Below, piece after piece: positions 1 through 9,753 of a stretch of 64,000 bases of DNA. How positions within the stretch are numbered: position 1 is the stretch's first letter; each line of letters starts with the position of its first letter. The stretch is from Curtobacterium sp. MCJR17_055. Lineage in GTDB: Bacteria; Actinomycetota; Actinomycetes; Actinomycetales; Microbacteriaceae. The DNA is taken from positions 62,001-126,000 of the forward strand of contig NZ_QKLF01000001.1 of the NCBI RefSeq assembly GCF_003224335.1, read 5' to 3'. The translations under genes and the position numbers were made by a program. Under the pieces are notes generated by a model. The model was not told the origin of the DNA and made no database searches. It saw only the letters and a list, made by a program, of their open reading frames with translations.

Positions 1-2717
1 GACCCCTCGGACGGCCCGACGATGTCGCGGGACTCCATGAGGTCCATGAGCCGCCCGGCCTTCGCGAAGCCGACCCGGAGCTTGCGCTGCAGCATCGACG
101 TCGAACCGAACTGCGTCGAGACGACCTGTTCGACGGCCGCCAACAGCAGCTCGAGGTCGTCGCCGATGTCGGCGTCGATCTCCTTGCGCTCGACCACGGC
201 CGCGACGTCCTGCCGGTACTCGGGCTGGGCCTGTCGCGTGACGTGCTGGACGACCTCGGCGACCTCGGTCTCCTGCACCCAGGCGCCCTGCACGCGGACC
301 GCCTTGGACGACCCCATGGGCAGGAACAGGCCGTCGCCCTGGCCGATGAGCTTGTCGGCGCCGGGCTGGTCGAGGATGACGCGGGAGTCCGTGACGCTCG
401 TGACGGCGAAGGCGATGCGCGACGGCACGTTCGCCTTGATGAGGCCCGTGATGACGTCCACCGACGGGCGCTGCGTCGCGAGCACCAGGTGGATGCCGGC
501 GGCGCGGGCGAGCTGGGTGATGCGGACGATCGACTCCTCGACGTCGCGCGGGGCGACGAGCATGAGGTCGGCGAGCTCGTCCACGACGACGAGCAGGTAC
601 GGGTACGGCTTGAGCTTCCGCTCACTGCCGGCCGGCAGCACGATCTCCTCGTTCTGGACCGCCTTGTTGAAGTCGTCGACGTGCCGGAAGCCGAACGACG
701 CCAGGTCGTCGTACCGCATGTCCATCTCCTTCACGACCCACTGCAGCGCCTCGGCCGCCTTCTTCGGGTTCGTGATGATGGGGGTGATGAGGTGCGGGAC
801 GCCGGCGTAGATCGACAGCTCCACGCGCTTCGGGTCGACGAGGACCATGCGGACCTCGGACGGCTTCGCGCGCATGAGCAGCGACGTGATCATCGAGTTG
901 ATGAAGACCGACTTGCCGGAGCCAGTGGAGCCCGCGACGAGCAGGTGCGGCATCTTCGCCAGGTTCGCCACGACGAAGCCGCCCTCGACGTCCTTGCCGA
1001 CACCGATGGTCATCGGGTGCTTCGACTTCGTGGCCGCGCTCGACCGGAGGACGTCACCGAGGGAGACGATCTCGCGGTCGGTGTTCGGGATCTCGACGCC
1101 GATCGCGCTCTTGCCCGGGATCGGCGAGAGGATGCGGACCTCGTTCGAGGCGACCGCGTAGGACAGGTTCTTCGACAGGGCCGTGACGCGCTCCACCTTG
1201 ACGCCCGGGCCGAGCTCGATCTCGTACCGCGTGACCGTCGGGCCGCGGGAGAACCCGGTGACCTTCGCGTCGACCTTGAACTCGGTCAGGACGCCGGTGA
1301 TGGCGGCGACGATCTCGTCGTTCGCCTGGCTGCGGGCGACCGAGGGGGTGCCGGGGCTCAGTGTCGTCGCCGCCGGCAGCCGGTACGGGTGCGCCGGGTC
1401 CTCCTCGGTCGCGACCGGCGGCAGACCCTCGGGCTCGTCGTCCACGCCGACGTCGCCGAGGTCCGACTCCGCCGACACGACGGGGACGCTCGCCGGAGCG
1501 ACGGGCGCCGGTCCGGTCGGGAGGCCCGTGGCGACGGCAGCGGCCACGTCACGGTCCGGACGGAACGCCTCCGTCGGGGACGCCGGCGCCGGCGACCCGA
1601 AGTCGCGCAGTGCCTGCTCCGCGCGGTCGAGGTCGTCGGCGACGTCCTGCTCGACCGAGTCGTTCAGGTTGACCGAGACCGGCTCGGCGGGCGTCAGGTC
1701 GCGGAGACCGGCCGCGGCACCCGGGGCCGGGACGGCTGCGGGCGCGACACCGGTCGGCGGGATGACGGGGCTGTCGTACGCCGGGTCCTCTTCGCGTCCG
1801 GACTTGTTGCGGCGCCACCACGGCAGGTGCCCGTCGGCGCCGTCCTCGACGGGGGTGCCGTCCTCGTCGAACCCGAGGTCCTCGAACAGCGGGAAGTCCT
1901 GCGACTGCCCCTTCGGGCTCCGCTTGCGGGTCGGCTTCGTCGCCGGCGCGGTGTCGTCCTCGGCGACGGGTGCCTCGGCGGCCGGGCCGGGAGCGCCGAA
2001 CAGGTACGCGTACAGCTCGTGCAGCCGCCGGCCGAGCTTGTTCGGCGGGGTCTTGGTGATGATGAAGAGCGAGAGCGCGAGCAGGACCACCGCCACGGGG
2101 ACCGCGACCCACGCGGTCGCGACGGCGACGAGCCAGCCGATGACGACCCATCCGAGCACGCCGCCGGCCGCGGCCAGGGCGGGCATGCCGTCCGCGGCAC
2201 TCGGCTGTCCGCCGAACACGTGGCAGAGCGAAGCTATCGACACGAGCATCAGCCCGAGGCCGATCCCGATCCGGGTGTTGTCGTGCACGGACGCCGGGTG
2301 CCGGAACAGCCAGCCGGCGAACACGACCATGATGACGGGCAGCGCGAACGCCAGGCGCCCGAACAGGCCACCGAACGTGTAGGCGTCGAGCCCGATCGAC
2401 ACCGGGTTCGTGGGGTTGAGCCACTCCACCACGGCGCCGAGGACCGCGAGGACGAACAGCAGGAACGGGAACCCGTCGCGCCGCTGGTCCTTCTCGAGCG
2501 ACTCCTTGCCGAGCAGCCGGAAACCGGCGCCGACGCCGTGCGCCACGCCCATCCACGCGGTCACGAGCGGGTTCTGCTCACGGAACACCGGCGTGGGTGC
2601 AGCCTGCGGCAGCTTCTTCGTCGTCGCCTGGGTGCGCGTCGTCCCGCGCGCCCCGCTTCCACGGGTCGACGACGAGGACGCGCGCGAGCGCGTGGTCGAC
2701 TTGGTGCCTCCGGCCAT
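1..2717 (-). CDS. ftsK: DNA translocase FtsK/SpoIIIE (3' end cut by window edge)
   Basis: Septum-located motor that pumps chromosome dimers and termini through the closing division site. The visible 905 codons start with a basic Ser/Thr-rich cytoplasmic tail. About four membrane segments follow (roughly residues 81-100, 113-138, 150-170, 183-222), then a Pro/Ala-rich linker to about residue 420. The RecA-like motor has a Walker A GSTGSGKS near residues 597-603 and a Walker [11 protein letters not shown] near 710. The C-terminal gamma winged helix ([19 protein letters not shown]) is visible, so only a few residues are missing. The ATG at 2717 is chosen because a TAGGGT -10 ends seven bases before it. 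It lies downstream of rnj, separated by a strong hairpin. Confidence 0.95.
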   Translation of the reverse strand, partial: MAGGTKSTTRSRASSSSTRGSGARGTTRTQATTKKLPQAAPTPVFREQNPLVTAWMGVAHGVGAGFRLLGKESLEKDQRRDGFPFLLFVLAVLGAVVEWLNPTNPVSIGLDAYTFGGLFGRLAFALPVIMVVFAGWLFRHPASVHDNTRIGIGLGLMLVSIASLCHVFGGQPSAADGMPALAAAGGVLGWVVIGWLVAVATAWVAVPVAVVLLALSLFIITKTPPNKLGRRLHELYAYLFGAPGPAAEAPVAEDDTAPATKPTRKRSPKGQSQDFPLFEDLGFDEDGTPVEDGADGHLPWWRRNKSGREEDPAYDSPVIPPTGVAPAAVPAPGAAAGLRDLTPAEPVSVNLNDSVEQDVADDLDRAEQALRDFGSPAPASPTEAFRPDRDVAAAVATGLPTGPAPVAPASVPVVSAESDLGDVGVDDEPEGLPPVATEEDPAHPYRLPAATTLSPGTPSVARSQANDEIVAAITGVLTEFKVDAKVTGFSRGPTVTRYEIELGPGVKVERVTALSKNLSYAVASNEVRILSPIPGKSAIGVEIPNTDREIVSLGDVLRSSAATKSKHPMTIGVGKDVEGGFVVANLAKMPHLLVAGSTGSGKSVFINSMITSLLMRAKPSEVRMVLVDPKRVELSIYAGVPHLITPIITNPKKAAEALQWVVKEMDMRYDDLASFGFRHVDDFNKAVQNEEIVLPAGSERKLKPYPYLLVVVDELADLMLVAPRDVEESIVRITQLARAAGIHLVLATQRPSVDVITGLIKANVPSRIAFAVTSVTDSRVILDQPGADKLIGQGDGLFLPMGSSKAVRVQGAWVQETEVAEVVQHVTRQAQPEYRQDVAAVVERKEIDADIGDDLELLLAAVEQVVSTQFGSTSMLQRKLRVGFAKAGRLMDLMESRDIVGPSEG

Positions 2718-2724
2718 GGGCAGA

Positions 2725-2730
2725 ACCCTA
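2725..2730 (-). promoter_or_regulatory. -10 element of ftsK, predicted leaderless
   Basis: TAGGGT on the minus strand ends seven bases before the ftsK ATG, so transcription should begin at or within a base of the start codon. No Shine-Dalgarno is visible upstream. Inference from spacing only. Confidence 0.5.
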
Positions 2731-2750
2731 ATCGTTCCCGGGGACAACGA

Positions 2751-2798
2751 CGGGAGGCCCGCCGCAACGTCCGGAGCGGACGTGCAGCGGGCCTCCCG
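2751..2798 (-). terminator. Hairpin terminator after rnj
   Basis: Perfect 12-bp arms CGGGAGGCCCGC and GCGGGCCTCCCG enclose a second stem, ACGTCC/GGACGT. It lies between the rnj stop and the ftsK start. There is no U-tract, as is common in very GC-rich actinobacteria. It carries the GGGAGGC core seen in many hairpins of this window. Confidence 0.65.
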
Positions 2799-2817
2799 GT
2801 GCGGTGGGGCGGAGCCC

Positions 2818-4494
2818 CTATGCCTCGATGACGACCGGCACGATCATCGGGCGACGGCGGTGCTTCGTGTTCACCCAGCGGCCGACCGTGCGCCGGACGA
2901 CCTGCGTGAACGCGTGCTGGTCGCGCGTGCCGTTGCCGGCGGCGTCCGCCAGGGCCTTCGCGATCTGCGGACGGACGTCGTCGAAGACGGAGTCGTCCTC
3001 GGCGAATCCGCGGGACTGGATCTCCGGACCGATGACGCACTGGCCCGTGGTGAAGTCGACGGCGCAGAAGACCGAGATGAAGCCCTCCTCGGCCAGCACG
3101 CGGCGGTCCTTCAGGTCGGCGTCGGTGATCTCACCGACGGTGGACCCGTCCACGTAGACGTACCCGATGTCGAGCTGACCGGCGATGGTCACGACGCCGT
3201 CCTTGAGGTCGACGACCGTGCCGTCCTCCCCCAGGACCACGTTGCGCGGCGGGACGCCGGTCTGGATCGCCAGGTCGGCGTTCGCGTACAGGTGACGGTG
3301 CTCGCCGTGCACGGGCATGACGTTGCGCGGCCGGAGGATGTTGTAGCAGTAGAGCAGCTCGCCGGCGGACGCGTGCCCGGAGACGTGCACCTTCGCGTTG
3401 CCCTTGTGCACGACCTTCGCGCCGAGCTTGGTCAGCCCGTCGATCACGCGGTAGACGGCGTTCTCGTTGCCCGGGATGAGCGACGACGCGAGGATGACGG
3501 TGTCGCCCTCGCCGATCTCGATCTGGTGCTCGAGGTTCGCCATGCGGGCGAGGACGGCCATCGGCTCGCCCTGGGACCCGGTCGACATGTAGACGATCTG
3601 GTCGTCGGGGACGTTCTTCGCCTTCTTCGTGTCGATGAGCACGTTCTCCGGAACCCGCAGGTACCCGAGCTCGGCGGCGATCGTCATGTTGCGGATCATC
3701 GAGCGGCCCATGAACGCGACCTTGCGGTTCGCGGCTGCGGCGGCGTCGAGGACCTGCTGCACGCGGTGCACGTGGGACGAGAAGCTCGCGACGACGACCT
3801 TCTTGCGGGCGCGCGTGATGATGTTCTCGAGCACGGGGCCGATGTCGCGCTCCGGGGCGGTGAAGCCCGGCACGTCGGCGTTCGTGGAGTCCGGCAGGAA
3901 CAGGTCGACGCCCTGCTCGCCGAGACGCGCGAACGCACGGAGGTCGGTGATCCGGTCGTCGAGCGGCAGCTGGTCCATCTTGAAGTCACCGGTGTGCAGC
4001 ACGCGGCCGGCCGGGGTGGTGATGGCGACGGCGAGGGCGTCCGGGATCGAGTGGTTCACGGCGACGAACTCGAGGTGGAACGGACCGAGCTGCTCGGTCT
4101 GGTCCTCGGCCACGTTGAGCGTGTACGGCTTGATCCGGTGTTCCTTGAGCTTCGCCTCGACGAGTGCGAGGGTCAGCGTGGAGCCGATGAGCGGGATGTC
4201 GCCGCGGAGCTTCAGCAGGTACGGGACGGCGCCGATGTGGTCCTCGTGCCCGTGCGTGAGCACGACACCGAGGACGTCGTCGAGGCGGTCCCGGATCGGC
4301 GAGAAGTCCGGCAGGATCAGGTCGACGCCAGGCTGGTGCTCCTCCGGGAAGAGGACGCCGGCGTCGACGATGAGGATCTTGCCCTCGAACTCGTAGACGG
4401 TCATGTTGCGACCGATCTCGCCGAGTCCCCCGACGGGGATGACTCGGAGCGTTCCGGGTTCGAGCGGCTGCGGTGTGGAGATCTGTGTGGGCAT
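2818..4494 (-). CDS. rnj: Ribonuclease J
   Basis: Zinc-dependent endo- and 5'-3' exoribonuclease of mRNA decay and rRNA maturation, acting in the cytoplasm. The 558-residue product opens with the beta-lactamase-fold strand GGLGEIGRN and carries the metal-binding HGHEDH at residues 81-86. The beta-CASP region includes GRSM and STGSQGEP, and a C-terminal domain follows. Length and motifs are full-size for RNase J1-type enzymes of actinobacteria. It lies 48 bases downstream of dapA on the same strand, the usual actinobacterial dapA-rnj order, so co-transcription is likely. A TAGGAC hexamer sits three bases before the ATG, too close to be a convincing leaderless -10. Confidence 0.96.
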   Translation of the reverse strand: MPTQISTPQPLEPGTLRVIPVGGLGEIGRNMTVYEFEGKILIVDAGVLFPEEHQPGVDLILPDFSPIRDRLDDVLGVVLTHGHEDHIGAVPYLLKLRGDIPLIGSTLTLALVEAKLKEHRIKPYTLNVAEDQTEQLGPFHLEFVAVNHSIPDALAVAITTPAGRVLHTGDFKMDQLPLDDRITDLRAFARLGEQGVDLFLPDSTNADVPGFTAPERDIGPVLENIITRARKKVVVASFSSHVHRVQQVLDAAAAANRKVAFMGRSMIRNMTIAAELGYLRVPENVLIDTKKAKNVPDDQIVYMSTGSQGEPMAVLARMANLEHQIEIGEGDTVILASSLIPGNENAVYRVIDGLTKLGAKVVHKGNAKVHVSGHASAGELLYCYNILRPRNVMPVHGEHRHLYANADLAIQTGVPPRNVVLGEDGTVVDLKDGVVTIAGQLDIGYVYVDGSTVGEITDADLKDRRVLAEEGFISVFCAVDFTTGQCVIGPEIQSRGFAEDDSVFDDVRPQIAKALADAAGNGTRDQHAFTQVVRRTVGRWVNTKHRRRPMIVPVVIEA

Positions 4495-4542
4495 TCGGTC
4501 CTACGGATTCGGGCGACGCACGTCGTGCGCCGCGGTGTTCGT

Positions 4543-5520
4543 CTAGCGGGTGGTGCCTGGCACCTTCGGTAGTGCGCCGCCGGCCGCTGCGTTGCGATCG
4601 GGACGGAAGTTGGAGAAGTCGGCGCCGGGGACGTCCCGGACGGCCTCGAGCGAGGTCTCGATGGCGTACGCCTCGGAGTCCTCGGGCCCGACGAGGGGCA
4701 GGCGGACACGCGGGCTGCCGATGCGGCCGAGCCCGTGCAGGACGTACTTCGCGGCGACGGTGCCGGGCACGTGGGTCATGACCGCGCGGACGAGGGGCTC
4801 GAGGCGCTTGTGCTCGGCCGTCGCGGTGGCCAGGTCGCCGCGGTTCACGGCGTCGACGATCGTGCGGTACGGCGTGCTCGTGATGTTCGCCGTGACACCG
4901 ATGAGGCCCGTGGCACCGATCGACAGGTGCGGGAGCACGTTCGTGTCGTCGCCCGAGAAGTACATGAGGTCCGTGTTGTTGAGCACCCGCGAGACCTCGG
5001 CGAAGTCGCCCTTGGCGTCCTTCACCGCGAGGATGTTCGGGTGCTTCGACGCGCGCAGGATGGTGTCGTACGTGATCGGGATGCCGGTGCGGCCCGGGAT
5101 GTCGTACAGGATCACCGGCAGGTCGGTCGCGTCGGCGATCATCCGGAAGTGCGTGAGGACACCGGCCTGGGTCGGCTTGTTGTAGTACGGCGTGACGATC
5201 ATGACCCCGTCGGCACCGGCGCGCTCGCTCTGCTTGTAGAGCTGCATGGCGTGCGCGGTCTCGTTGGAGCCACCGCCGGTGATGATCTTCGCGCGACCCG
5301 CGGCGACGGACTTGCCGACCTCGACCAGCCGGAGTTTCTCCGGGTCGGTGAGGGTCGACGTCTCGCCGGTGGTGCCGGTCACGACGATGCCGTCGGCACC
5401 CGCCGTGATGCAGTCGTCGATGTGCTGCTCGACGCCCGGCCAGTCCACCTCGCCGTCGGCGGTGAACGGGGTCACGAGCGCGACGAGGACCTGGCCGAAG
5501 GGATTCTCACGCGTGGACAC
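4543..5520 (-). CDS. dapA: 4-hydroxy-tetrahydrodipicolinate synthase
   Basis: Condenses pyruvate with aspartate semialdehyde, the first committed step to diaminopimelate and lysine; cytoplasmic TIM-barrel enzyme. The 325 residues contain the GTTGE loop (about 49-53), the active-site Tyr of ILYDIPGRTG (about 139) and the Schiff-base Lys of ILAVKDAKGD (about 167). The length exceeds the roughly 300-residue family norm through a C-terminal extension. The GTG at 5520 is chosen because TACGCT ends seven bases upstream, giving a leaderless transcript. dapB, the next enzyme of the pathway, lies about 3.7 kb away at 8487-9233 and is transcribed separately. Confidence 0.96.
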   Translation of the reverse strand: MSTRENPFGQVLVALVTPFTADGEVDWPGVEQHIDDCITAGADGIVVTGTTGETSTLTDPEKLRLVEVGKSVAAGRAKIITGGGSNETAHAMQLYKQSERAGADGVMIVTPYYNKPTQAGVLTHFRMIADATDLPVILYDIPGRTGIPITYDTILRASKHPNILAVKDAKGDFAEVSRVLNNTDLMYFSGDDTNVLPHLSIGATGLIGVTANITSTPYRTIVDAVNRGDLATATAEHKRLEPLVRAVMTHVPGTVAAKYVLHGLGRIGSPRVRLPLVGPEDSEAYAIETSLEAVRDVPGADFSNFRPDRNAAAGGALPKVPGTTR

Positions 5521-5527
5521 GGAGTCC

Positions 5528-5533
5528 AGCGTA
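5528..5533 (-). promoter_or_regulatory. -10 element of dapA, predicted leaderless
   Basis: TACGCT on the minus strand ends seven bases before the dapA GTG. The position matches the other leaderless promoters of this window. No good -35 is seen. Confidence 0.5.
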
Positions 5534-5577
5534 CCGGGCGCGACGGACCGTGCGTCCGTCCGCCCGGACGGTGCCCC

Positions 5578-5603
5578 GCCGGGAGGCCCGGATCACCTCC
5601 GGC
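5578..5603 (-). terminator. Possible hairpin after folA
   Basis: GCCGGGAGG and CCTCCGGC can pair with one bulged base just past the folA stop codon and before the dapA promoter. It contains the GGGAGGC core but is weaker than the other hairpins here. Confidence 0.35.
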
Positions 5604-5611
5604 AGGTGCGT

Positions 5612-6196
5612 TCAGGCGCGGCGGCGCCAGTCGAGGAAGCGGTAGCGCGTGCCGTCGACGCGGGACACCTGCCAGGGGCCCTCGTCGACGAGGGTCCAGT
5701 CCTCGCCGAGCGTCGGTGCCGAGGTGTCCCCGTCCACCTCGACGTCGACGACGGTCTCCGCGACGCGGTCGGCCGAGGACAGGGCGTCCGCGTAGACCGC
5801 GCCGCCGCCGATCACCCAGACGTCGTCGTCGGTGTCGAGCGCGCTGGCCAGGTCGTGCACGACCACGGCACCCTCGGCGGACCACGCGGTGTCCCGCGTC
5901 AGCACGACGTTCCGGCGACCGGGCAGCGGGCGGAAGCGCTCGGGCAGGGAGTCCCAGGTGCGACGCCCCATCACGACGGTCGCACTGCCGGTGACCTCGC
6001 GGAAGTGCGCGAGGTCCTCCGGCACGTGCCAGGGGATGCCCCCGTCCGCGCCGATGACGCCGTTCGACGACCGGGCCCAGACGAGCCCGACGCCGGTGAT
6101 CCCCACCGGCACGGCCGGCTCGCCGCTGGCGCGTCGATCCGGAACCGGCGGCGTGGGCCCGGGCTCCGTCCACGACCCCGCCCGGTCGTCCGTCAT
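5612..6196 (-). CDS. folA: Dihydrofolate reductase
   Basis: Reduces dihydrofolate with NADPH, regenerating the folate consumed by the thymidylate synthase encoded directly upstream. The family core begins near residue 33 (GVGLVWARSSNGVIG). IPWHVPEDLAHF (about 54-65) holds the acidic active-site residue, and the cofactor-binding VMGRRTWDSLP follows. At 194 residues it is longer than the usual 160-170 because of a roughly 30-residue Pro-rich N-terminal extension; an internal start is possible. The ATG shares one base with the thyA stop (TGATG), so translation is probably coupled. Confidence 0.95.
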   Translation of the reverse strand: MTDDRAGSWTEPGPTPPVPDRRASGEPAVPVGITGVGLVWARSSNGVIGADGGIPWHVPEDLAHFREVTGSATVVMGRRTWDSLPERFRPLPGRRNVVLTRDTAWSAEGAVVVHDLASALDTDDDVWVIGGGAVYADALSSADRVAETVVDVEVDGDTSAPTLGEDWTLVDEGPWQVSRVDGTRYRFLDWRRRA

Positions 6197-6999
6197 CAGA
6201 CCGCGACCTTGCCGGAGATCGCCGGGTGGTGCTCGTAGCCGACGACGGTGATGTCCTCGTACTCGTAGTCGTCGATCGAGTCGCGGGGGGCGAGCTCGAG
6301 CGTCGGCAGCGGGTACGGCGTCCGGGTCAGCTGCTCCTGCACCTGCTCGACGTGGTTGTCGTAGACGTGGCAGTCACCACCCGTCCAGATGAAGTCGCCG
6401 ACCTCGAGTCCGGTCTGTGCCGCGACCATGTGCGTCAGCAGGGCGTACGAGGCGATGTTGAAGGGGACGCCGAGGAACATGTCCGCGCTCCGCTGGTACA
6501 GCTGGCACGAGAGCTTGCCGTCGTTGACGTGGAACTGGAAGAACGCGTGGCACGGGGCGAGCGCCATGCTCGGGATGTCCGCCACGTTCCACGCCGACAC
6601 GATGAGCCGACGCGAATCGGGGTTCGACCGGATCTGCTCGATGACCTGGGCGATCTGGTCGACGTGCTCGCCGGACGGGGTCGGCCAGGAGCGCCACTGC
6701 ACGCCGTACACCGGCCCGAGGTCGCCGTCCTCGCCCGCCCACTCGTTCCAGATCCGGACGCCGTGCTCCTGCAGCCAGCCGACGTTCGAGTCCCCGCGGA
6801 GGAACCACAGCAGCTCGTACGCGATCGACTTCATGTGCACGCGCTTCGTGGTGACGAGCGGGAACCCCTGCGACAGGTCGTAGCGCAGCTGCGCACCGAA
6901 CAGGCTGCGAGTACCGGTGCCGGTCCGGTCGCCCTTCGGGGAGCCCTCCTCGAGCACTCGGCGCAGCAGGTCTTCGTACGGCGTGGGGATCTCGGTCAC
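6196..6999 (-). CDS. thyA: Thymidylate synthase
   Basis: Methylates dUMP to dTMP with methylene-tetrahydrofolate and produces dihydrofolate for FolA. The 267 residues are typical for ThyA. Conserved pieces are [12 protein letters not shown] near the start, [10 protein letters not shown], and the nucleophilic Cys of [12 protein letters not shown] at about residue 150. The C-terminal Val of the family is present. The start is a GTG at 6999; TAGGCT ends seven bases upstream, so the thyA-folA mRNA is predicted to be leaderless. Confidence 0.97.
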   Translation of the reverse strand: MTEIPTPYEDLLRRVLEEGSPKGDRTGTGTRSLFGAQLRYDLSQGFPLVTTKRVHMKSIAYELLWFLRGDSNVGWLQEHGVRIWNEWAGEDGDLGPVYGVQWRSWPTPSGEHVDQIAQVIEQIRSNPDSRRLIVSAWNVADIPSMALAPCHAFFQFHVNDGKLSCQLYQRSADMFLGVPFNIASYALLTHMVAAQTGLEVGDFIWTGGDCHVYDNHVEQVQEQLTRTPYPLPTLELAPRDSIDDYEYEDITVVGYEHHPAISGKVAV

Positions 7000-7006
7000 G
7001 ACGTCG

Positions 7007-7012
7007 AGCCTA
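7007..7012 (-). promoter_or_regulatory. -10 element of thyA-folA, predicted leaderless
   Basis: TAGGCT on the minus strand, seven bases before the thyA GTG. Confidence 0.5.
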
Positions 7013-7099
7013 AGCGTGCACCGCGGTGGAGGCGAGCCGGGCGACCGGCGGGGTGTCGGGCCTCCCGGCAGCGCCGCGGCGGGCCGTCAGGTGCGTGAG

Positions 7100-7105
7100 T
7101 ACCGT
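7100..7105 (+). promoter_or_regulatory. -10 element of the SDR epimerase gene, predicted leaderless
   Basis: TACCGT ends six bases before the ATG at 7112. Divergent from the thyA -10 about 90 bases away. Confidence 0.5.
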
Positions 7106-7111
7106 GGCGGC

Positions 7112-8014
7112 ATGACGTCACAGCCCCTCTCGGTCCTGGTGGCCGGCGCATCCGGCTTCATCGGCACGCCACTCGTCCGTGCCCTGCGCGAAGCGGGGCA
7201 CCACGTCTCGACGCTGGTTCGGCGCGAGCCGCGGACGCCGACCGAGTTCCGGTGGGCGCCCGGGGAGCGTCCGCTCGACCCGGCCGTCCTGGACGGCGCC
7301 GACGTCGTCGTCAACCTGTCCGGCGCGAACCTCGGCAAGCTGCCCTGGACGGACTCCTACCGACACGCGATCCGGTCCTCCCGGGTCGACGCCACGACGA
7401 CCCTGGTCGACGCGATGCGTGCCGCCACGACACCGCCCCGCGTCTTCCTGTCCGGGTCCGCCTCGGGGGTCTACGGCGACCGGCCGGCCGACGTCCTCGA
7501 CGACGACGCGTCGTCCGGCAGCGGGTTCCTCGCCGACGTCTGCACCGCCTGGGAGGCAGAGGCCCGCCGCGCGCCCGACGGCGTGCGCGTCGTGCTGCTG
7601 CGCACCGGCATCGTCATCGGTCAGGGCGGTGGCGCGCTCGCCCCACTCGTCCCGCTGACGAAGGCGGGTGGCGGCGGTCGTCTCGGCACCGGTGGCCAGT
7701 GGTGGCCGTGGATCGCCCTCGAGGACGAGGTCGGCGCGATCGTGCACCTGGTGACCGCCGACGACGTGTCCGGTCCGGTCAACCTGTCGGGCCCGGAGCC
7801 GGCCGTGGCCGACCGCATCACCAAGCGCGTCGCCGAGGACCTGCACCGCCCGTACCTGTTCCGCGTCCCGGCCTTCGCGCTCCGCAGGCTGCTCGGGGAC
7901 GCGGCGGACGAGATGCTCCTGTCCAACCAGCGGATGGTCCCGGCGAAGCTGCTCGACTCGGGCTACACGTTCCGGTACACGCGGGCCGAGGACGCGGTCG
8001 ACGCGGCGTTCTGA
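7112..8014 (+). CDS. TIGR01777-type SDR epimerase (YfcH-like)
   Basis: Extended short-chain dehydrogenase-like protein of 300 residues. It begins with a Rossmann dinucleotide site VLVAGASGFIGTPLVRAL (about 6-23) and has the VVNLSGANLG segment and the SGSASGVYGD segment typical of the TIGR01777/YfcH subgroup. A DUF1731-like tail (PYLFRVPAFALRRLLGDAADEMLLSNQRM) follows. Substrate unknown; members are annotated as nucleoside-diphosphate-sugar epimerases without biochemical proof. The ATG at 7112 is preferred over an upstream in-frame start because of the -10 at 7100 and the immediate start of the Rossmann fold. It converges on the TPR gene. Confidence 0.9.
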   Translation: MTSQPLSVLVAGASGFIGTPLVRALREAGHHVSTLVRREPRTPTEFRWAPGERPLDPAVLDGADVVVNLSGANLGKLPWTDSYRHAIRSSRVDATTTLVDAMRAATTPPRVFLSGSASGVYGDRPADVLDDDASSGSGFLADVCTAWEAEARRAPDGVRVVLLRTGIVIGQGGGALAPLVPLTKAGGGGRLGTGGQWWPWIALEDEVGAIVHLVTADDVSGPVNLSGPEPAVADRITKRVAEDLHRPYLFRVPAFALRRLLGDAADEMLLSNQRMVPAKLLDSGYTFRYTRAEDAVDAAF

Positions 8015-8030
8015 CCCCGTCCCCGCACCG

Positions 8031-8477
8031 TCACCGTGCGTGCGCGAGGGCGGTCCGCATCGCGGCGCGGGCGCGCTTCCGGTCCCCCGCCGCGTCGTAG
8101 ACGACCCCGAGGCGGTACCAGGCACGCCAGTCGTCCGGGGCGGCCTCGACCGCGGCGCGGTAGCGCGGGAACAGCTCGTCGGCGGCGCCCCGGTCCGGAC
8201 GCCCGGAGGGGCGCACCGGGACGACGTCCGACGGTGCGCCGCCGTCCCGTTCGAGCCGGGCGCCGAGGCGCGTGATGCGCAGTCCGAAGCGGAGTTCCAG
8301 CACGAGGAGCAGTGCCCCCACCAGGGCCACGACGACCAGCGCGACGCCGATGCCGATGCCGACCGGGAGGCCGGTCGCGATGAACGCCACCGCCCGCTGC
8401 CCGACGAGCACGATGTACACCACGAGCAGGACGGTCATGAGCAGGACGCCCCAGAACGGTGACCGCAGGCCTCGCAC
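8031..8477 (-). CDS. Small membrane protein with C-terminal TPR-like segment
   Basis: 148 residues. Two hydrophobic segments (about 9-30 and 35-62) are followed by a charged linker. A single helix-turn-helix repeat in the last 45 residues resembles a tetratricopeptide unit (RYRAAVEAAPDDWRAWYRLGVVYDAAGDRKRARAAM). The GTG start lies nine bases past the dapB stop, so it is probably the second gene of a dapB operon. One TPR unit alone rarely folds, so it may pair with itself or a partner. Function not recognised; a role in cell-envelope assembly near the diaminopimelate pathway would be guesswork. Confidence 0.8.
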   Translation of the reverse strand: MRGLRSPFWGVLLMTVLLVVYIVLVGQRAVAFIATGLPVGIGIGVALVVVALVGALLLVLELRFGLRITRLGARLERDGGAPSDVVPVRPSGRPDRGAADELFPRYRAAVEAAPDDWRAWYRLGVVYDAAGDRKRARAAMRTALAHAR

Positions 8478-8486
8478 GAGCGTCGC

Positions 8487-9233
8487 CTACCCGATGCCGA
8501 GCACGGACCCGAGGCCGACCGTCAACCCGCGCATCGACCCGACCGCCTGCAGCGCGGCGCGGATGCCCGGCAGGTAGGCGGCGTCGTCCCCGGTGTCGTG
8601 GCGGATGGTGAGGGTCTCGCCGGGACCGCTCAGCACCACGTCCTGCACGGCCTTCACCCCGGGCAGCCGGAGCGAGTGGATCGGCACGCTCGCGACCTGC
8701 TGCCCGCGCGCACGCTGGTCGACGTGCGGGGCCTCGACCGGACCGACGTCGCGCCGGGCCTCGGCGATGAGCTCGGCGGTGCGGACGGCGGTCCCGGACG
8801 GTGAGTCGATCTTCCCGGCGTGGTGGCTCTCGACGATCTCGACGGAGGGGAACCACGGGGCGGCGATCGTCGCGAGGTGCGTGCCGATCACCGACCCGAT
8901 CGAGAAGTTCGGCACGACGAAGGCGCCCTGCTCGGGCCGGTCGACGAGCGACGCCCGCAGTCTCCCGAGTCGCTCCCCGGACCACCCCGAGGTACCGACC
9001 AGGACGTTCGCGCCGCTGGCCAGGGCGTTCTCGACGATGGCGGGGCTGAGCGCGGGCACCGTGACGTCGACGACGAGCTCCGCACCCGCGAACACCGAGC
9101 CGGGGGCGTCGTGCGCGCTGTCCCGCGAGGACAACCGCGCGACGAGCTCGAACTCGGGCAGTTCCTCGACGACGGCGGCCACGAGGCCCCCGAGCCGACC
9201 GGAGGCGCCGACGACGGCGACGGGAGTGACCAT
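8487..9233 (-). CDS. dapB: 4-hydroxy-tetrahydrodipicolinate reductase
   Basis: NAD(P)H-dependent second enzyme of the dap pathway. The 248-residue protein starts directly with the Rossmann motif VAVVGASGRLGGLVA. It has the signature ESHHAGKIDSPSGTA, containing the catalytic His pair, the Lys and the substrate-binding SGTA. The length suits the actinobacterial short form. The ATG at 9233 sits exactly six bases from a TAGGAT -10 that overlaps the divergent -10 of the acetyltransferase gene. Confidence 0.95.
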   Translation of the reverse strand: MVTPVAVVGASGRLGGLVAAVVEELPEFELVARLSSRDSAHDAPGSVFAGAELVVDVTVPALSPAIVENALASGANVLVGTSGWSGERLGRLRASLVDRPEQGAFVVPNFSIGSVIGTHLATIAAPWFPSVEIVESHHAGKIDSPSGTAVRTAELIAEARRDVGPVEAPHVDQRARGQQVASVPIHSLRLPGVKAVQDVVLSGPGETLTIRHDTGDDAAYLPGIRAALQAVGSMRGLTVGLGSVLGIG

Positions 9234-9239
9234 GTCCCC

Positions 9240-9249
9240 ATCCTAGGAT
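9240..9249. promoter_or_regulatory. Shared palindromic -10 for two divergent leaderless genes
   Basis: The ten bases ATCCTAGGAT are a perfect palindrome. Read on either strand they give the -10 hexamer TAGGAT. Each copy ends exactly six bases before a start codon: dapB at 9233 on the minus strand and the GNAT gene at 9256 on the plus strand. The two hexamers overlap by two bases, so both promoters cannot be melted at once. Confidence 0.6.
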
Positions 9250-9255
9250 CGGAGC

Positions 9256-9753
9256 ATGTCCGACGATCGCAGCCAGGTCAGCGTCCGCGTCGTCCCCGCC
9301 GACCTCCCCGAGGTCGACGCCCTGCTCGACCGGTACCTGGACGAGCGCGAGGCCACGTTCCCGAGCGCGCAGGGCAGCTACTCGCGGAAGCGGACACCGG
9401 CCGCCGAGTTCGTGCCGCCGAACGGCGTCTTCGTGGTCGCGACCGACGGGGCCGTCGCGGTCGGCTGTGGTGGCCTGCGCCGCATCGCCGACGACGGCGA
9501 CGACGTCCGCTTCGAGGTCAAGCACGTGTTCGTGACGCCGGAGGGTCGGGGCCGCGGCGTCGCGACCGCGATGATGGACGTCCTCGAGGCCGCCGCCGTC
9601 GACTTGGGCGCGACGAGCATCGTCCTCGACACGAACGACTCGCTCGTCGCCGCGGGCGCGATGTACCGCGGTCGGGGCTACGAGCGGGTGCCGGCCTTCA
9701 ACGACAACCCGAACGCGACCGCCTGGTACCGCAAGCCCGTGCGCCGACCCTAG
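9256..9753 (+). CDS. GNAT-family N-acetyltransferase
   Basis: 165 residues with a typical GNAT fold. The acetyl-CoA pyrophosphate loop is VTPEGRGRGVATAMM (about 95-109), preceded by the beta-4 strand VRFEVKHVF. The end is MYRGRGYERVPAFNDNPNATAWYRK, common in this family. Substrate unknown. The ATG is placed by the TAGGAT -10 six bases upstream, giving a leaderless message. Its TAG stop is the forward reading of the CTAG whose reverse reading is the stop of the convergent histidine phosphatase gene, so the two coding regions overlap by four bases. Confidence 0.88.
   Translation: MSDDRSQVSVRVVPADLPEVDALLDRYLDEREATFPSAQGSYSRKRTPAAEFVPPNGVFVVATDGAVAVGCGGLRRIADDGDDVRFEVKHVFVTPEGRGRGVATAMMDVLEAAAVDLGATSIVLDTNDSLVAAGAMYRGRGYERVPAFNDNPNATAWYRKPVRRP

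Noticed and set aside
243-2831. 862-codon open frame on the plus strand across ftsK
   Set aside because: Extremely Arg/Asp/Gly-rich shadow of a real minus-strand gene with clear FtsK motifs. Long antisense frames are expected at this GC content.
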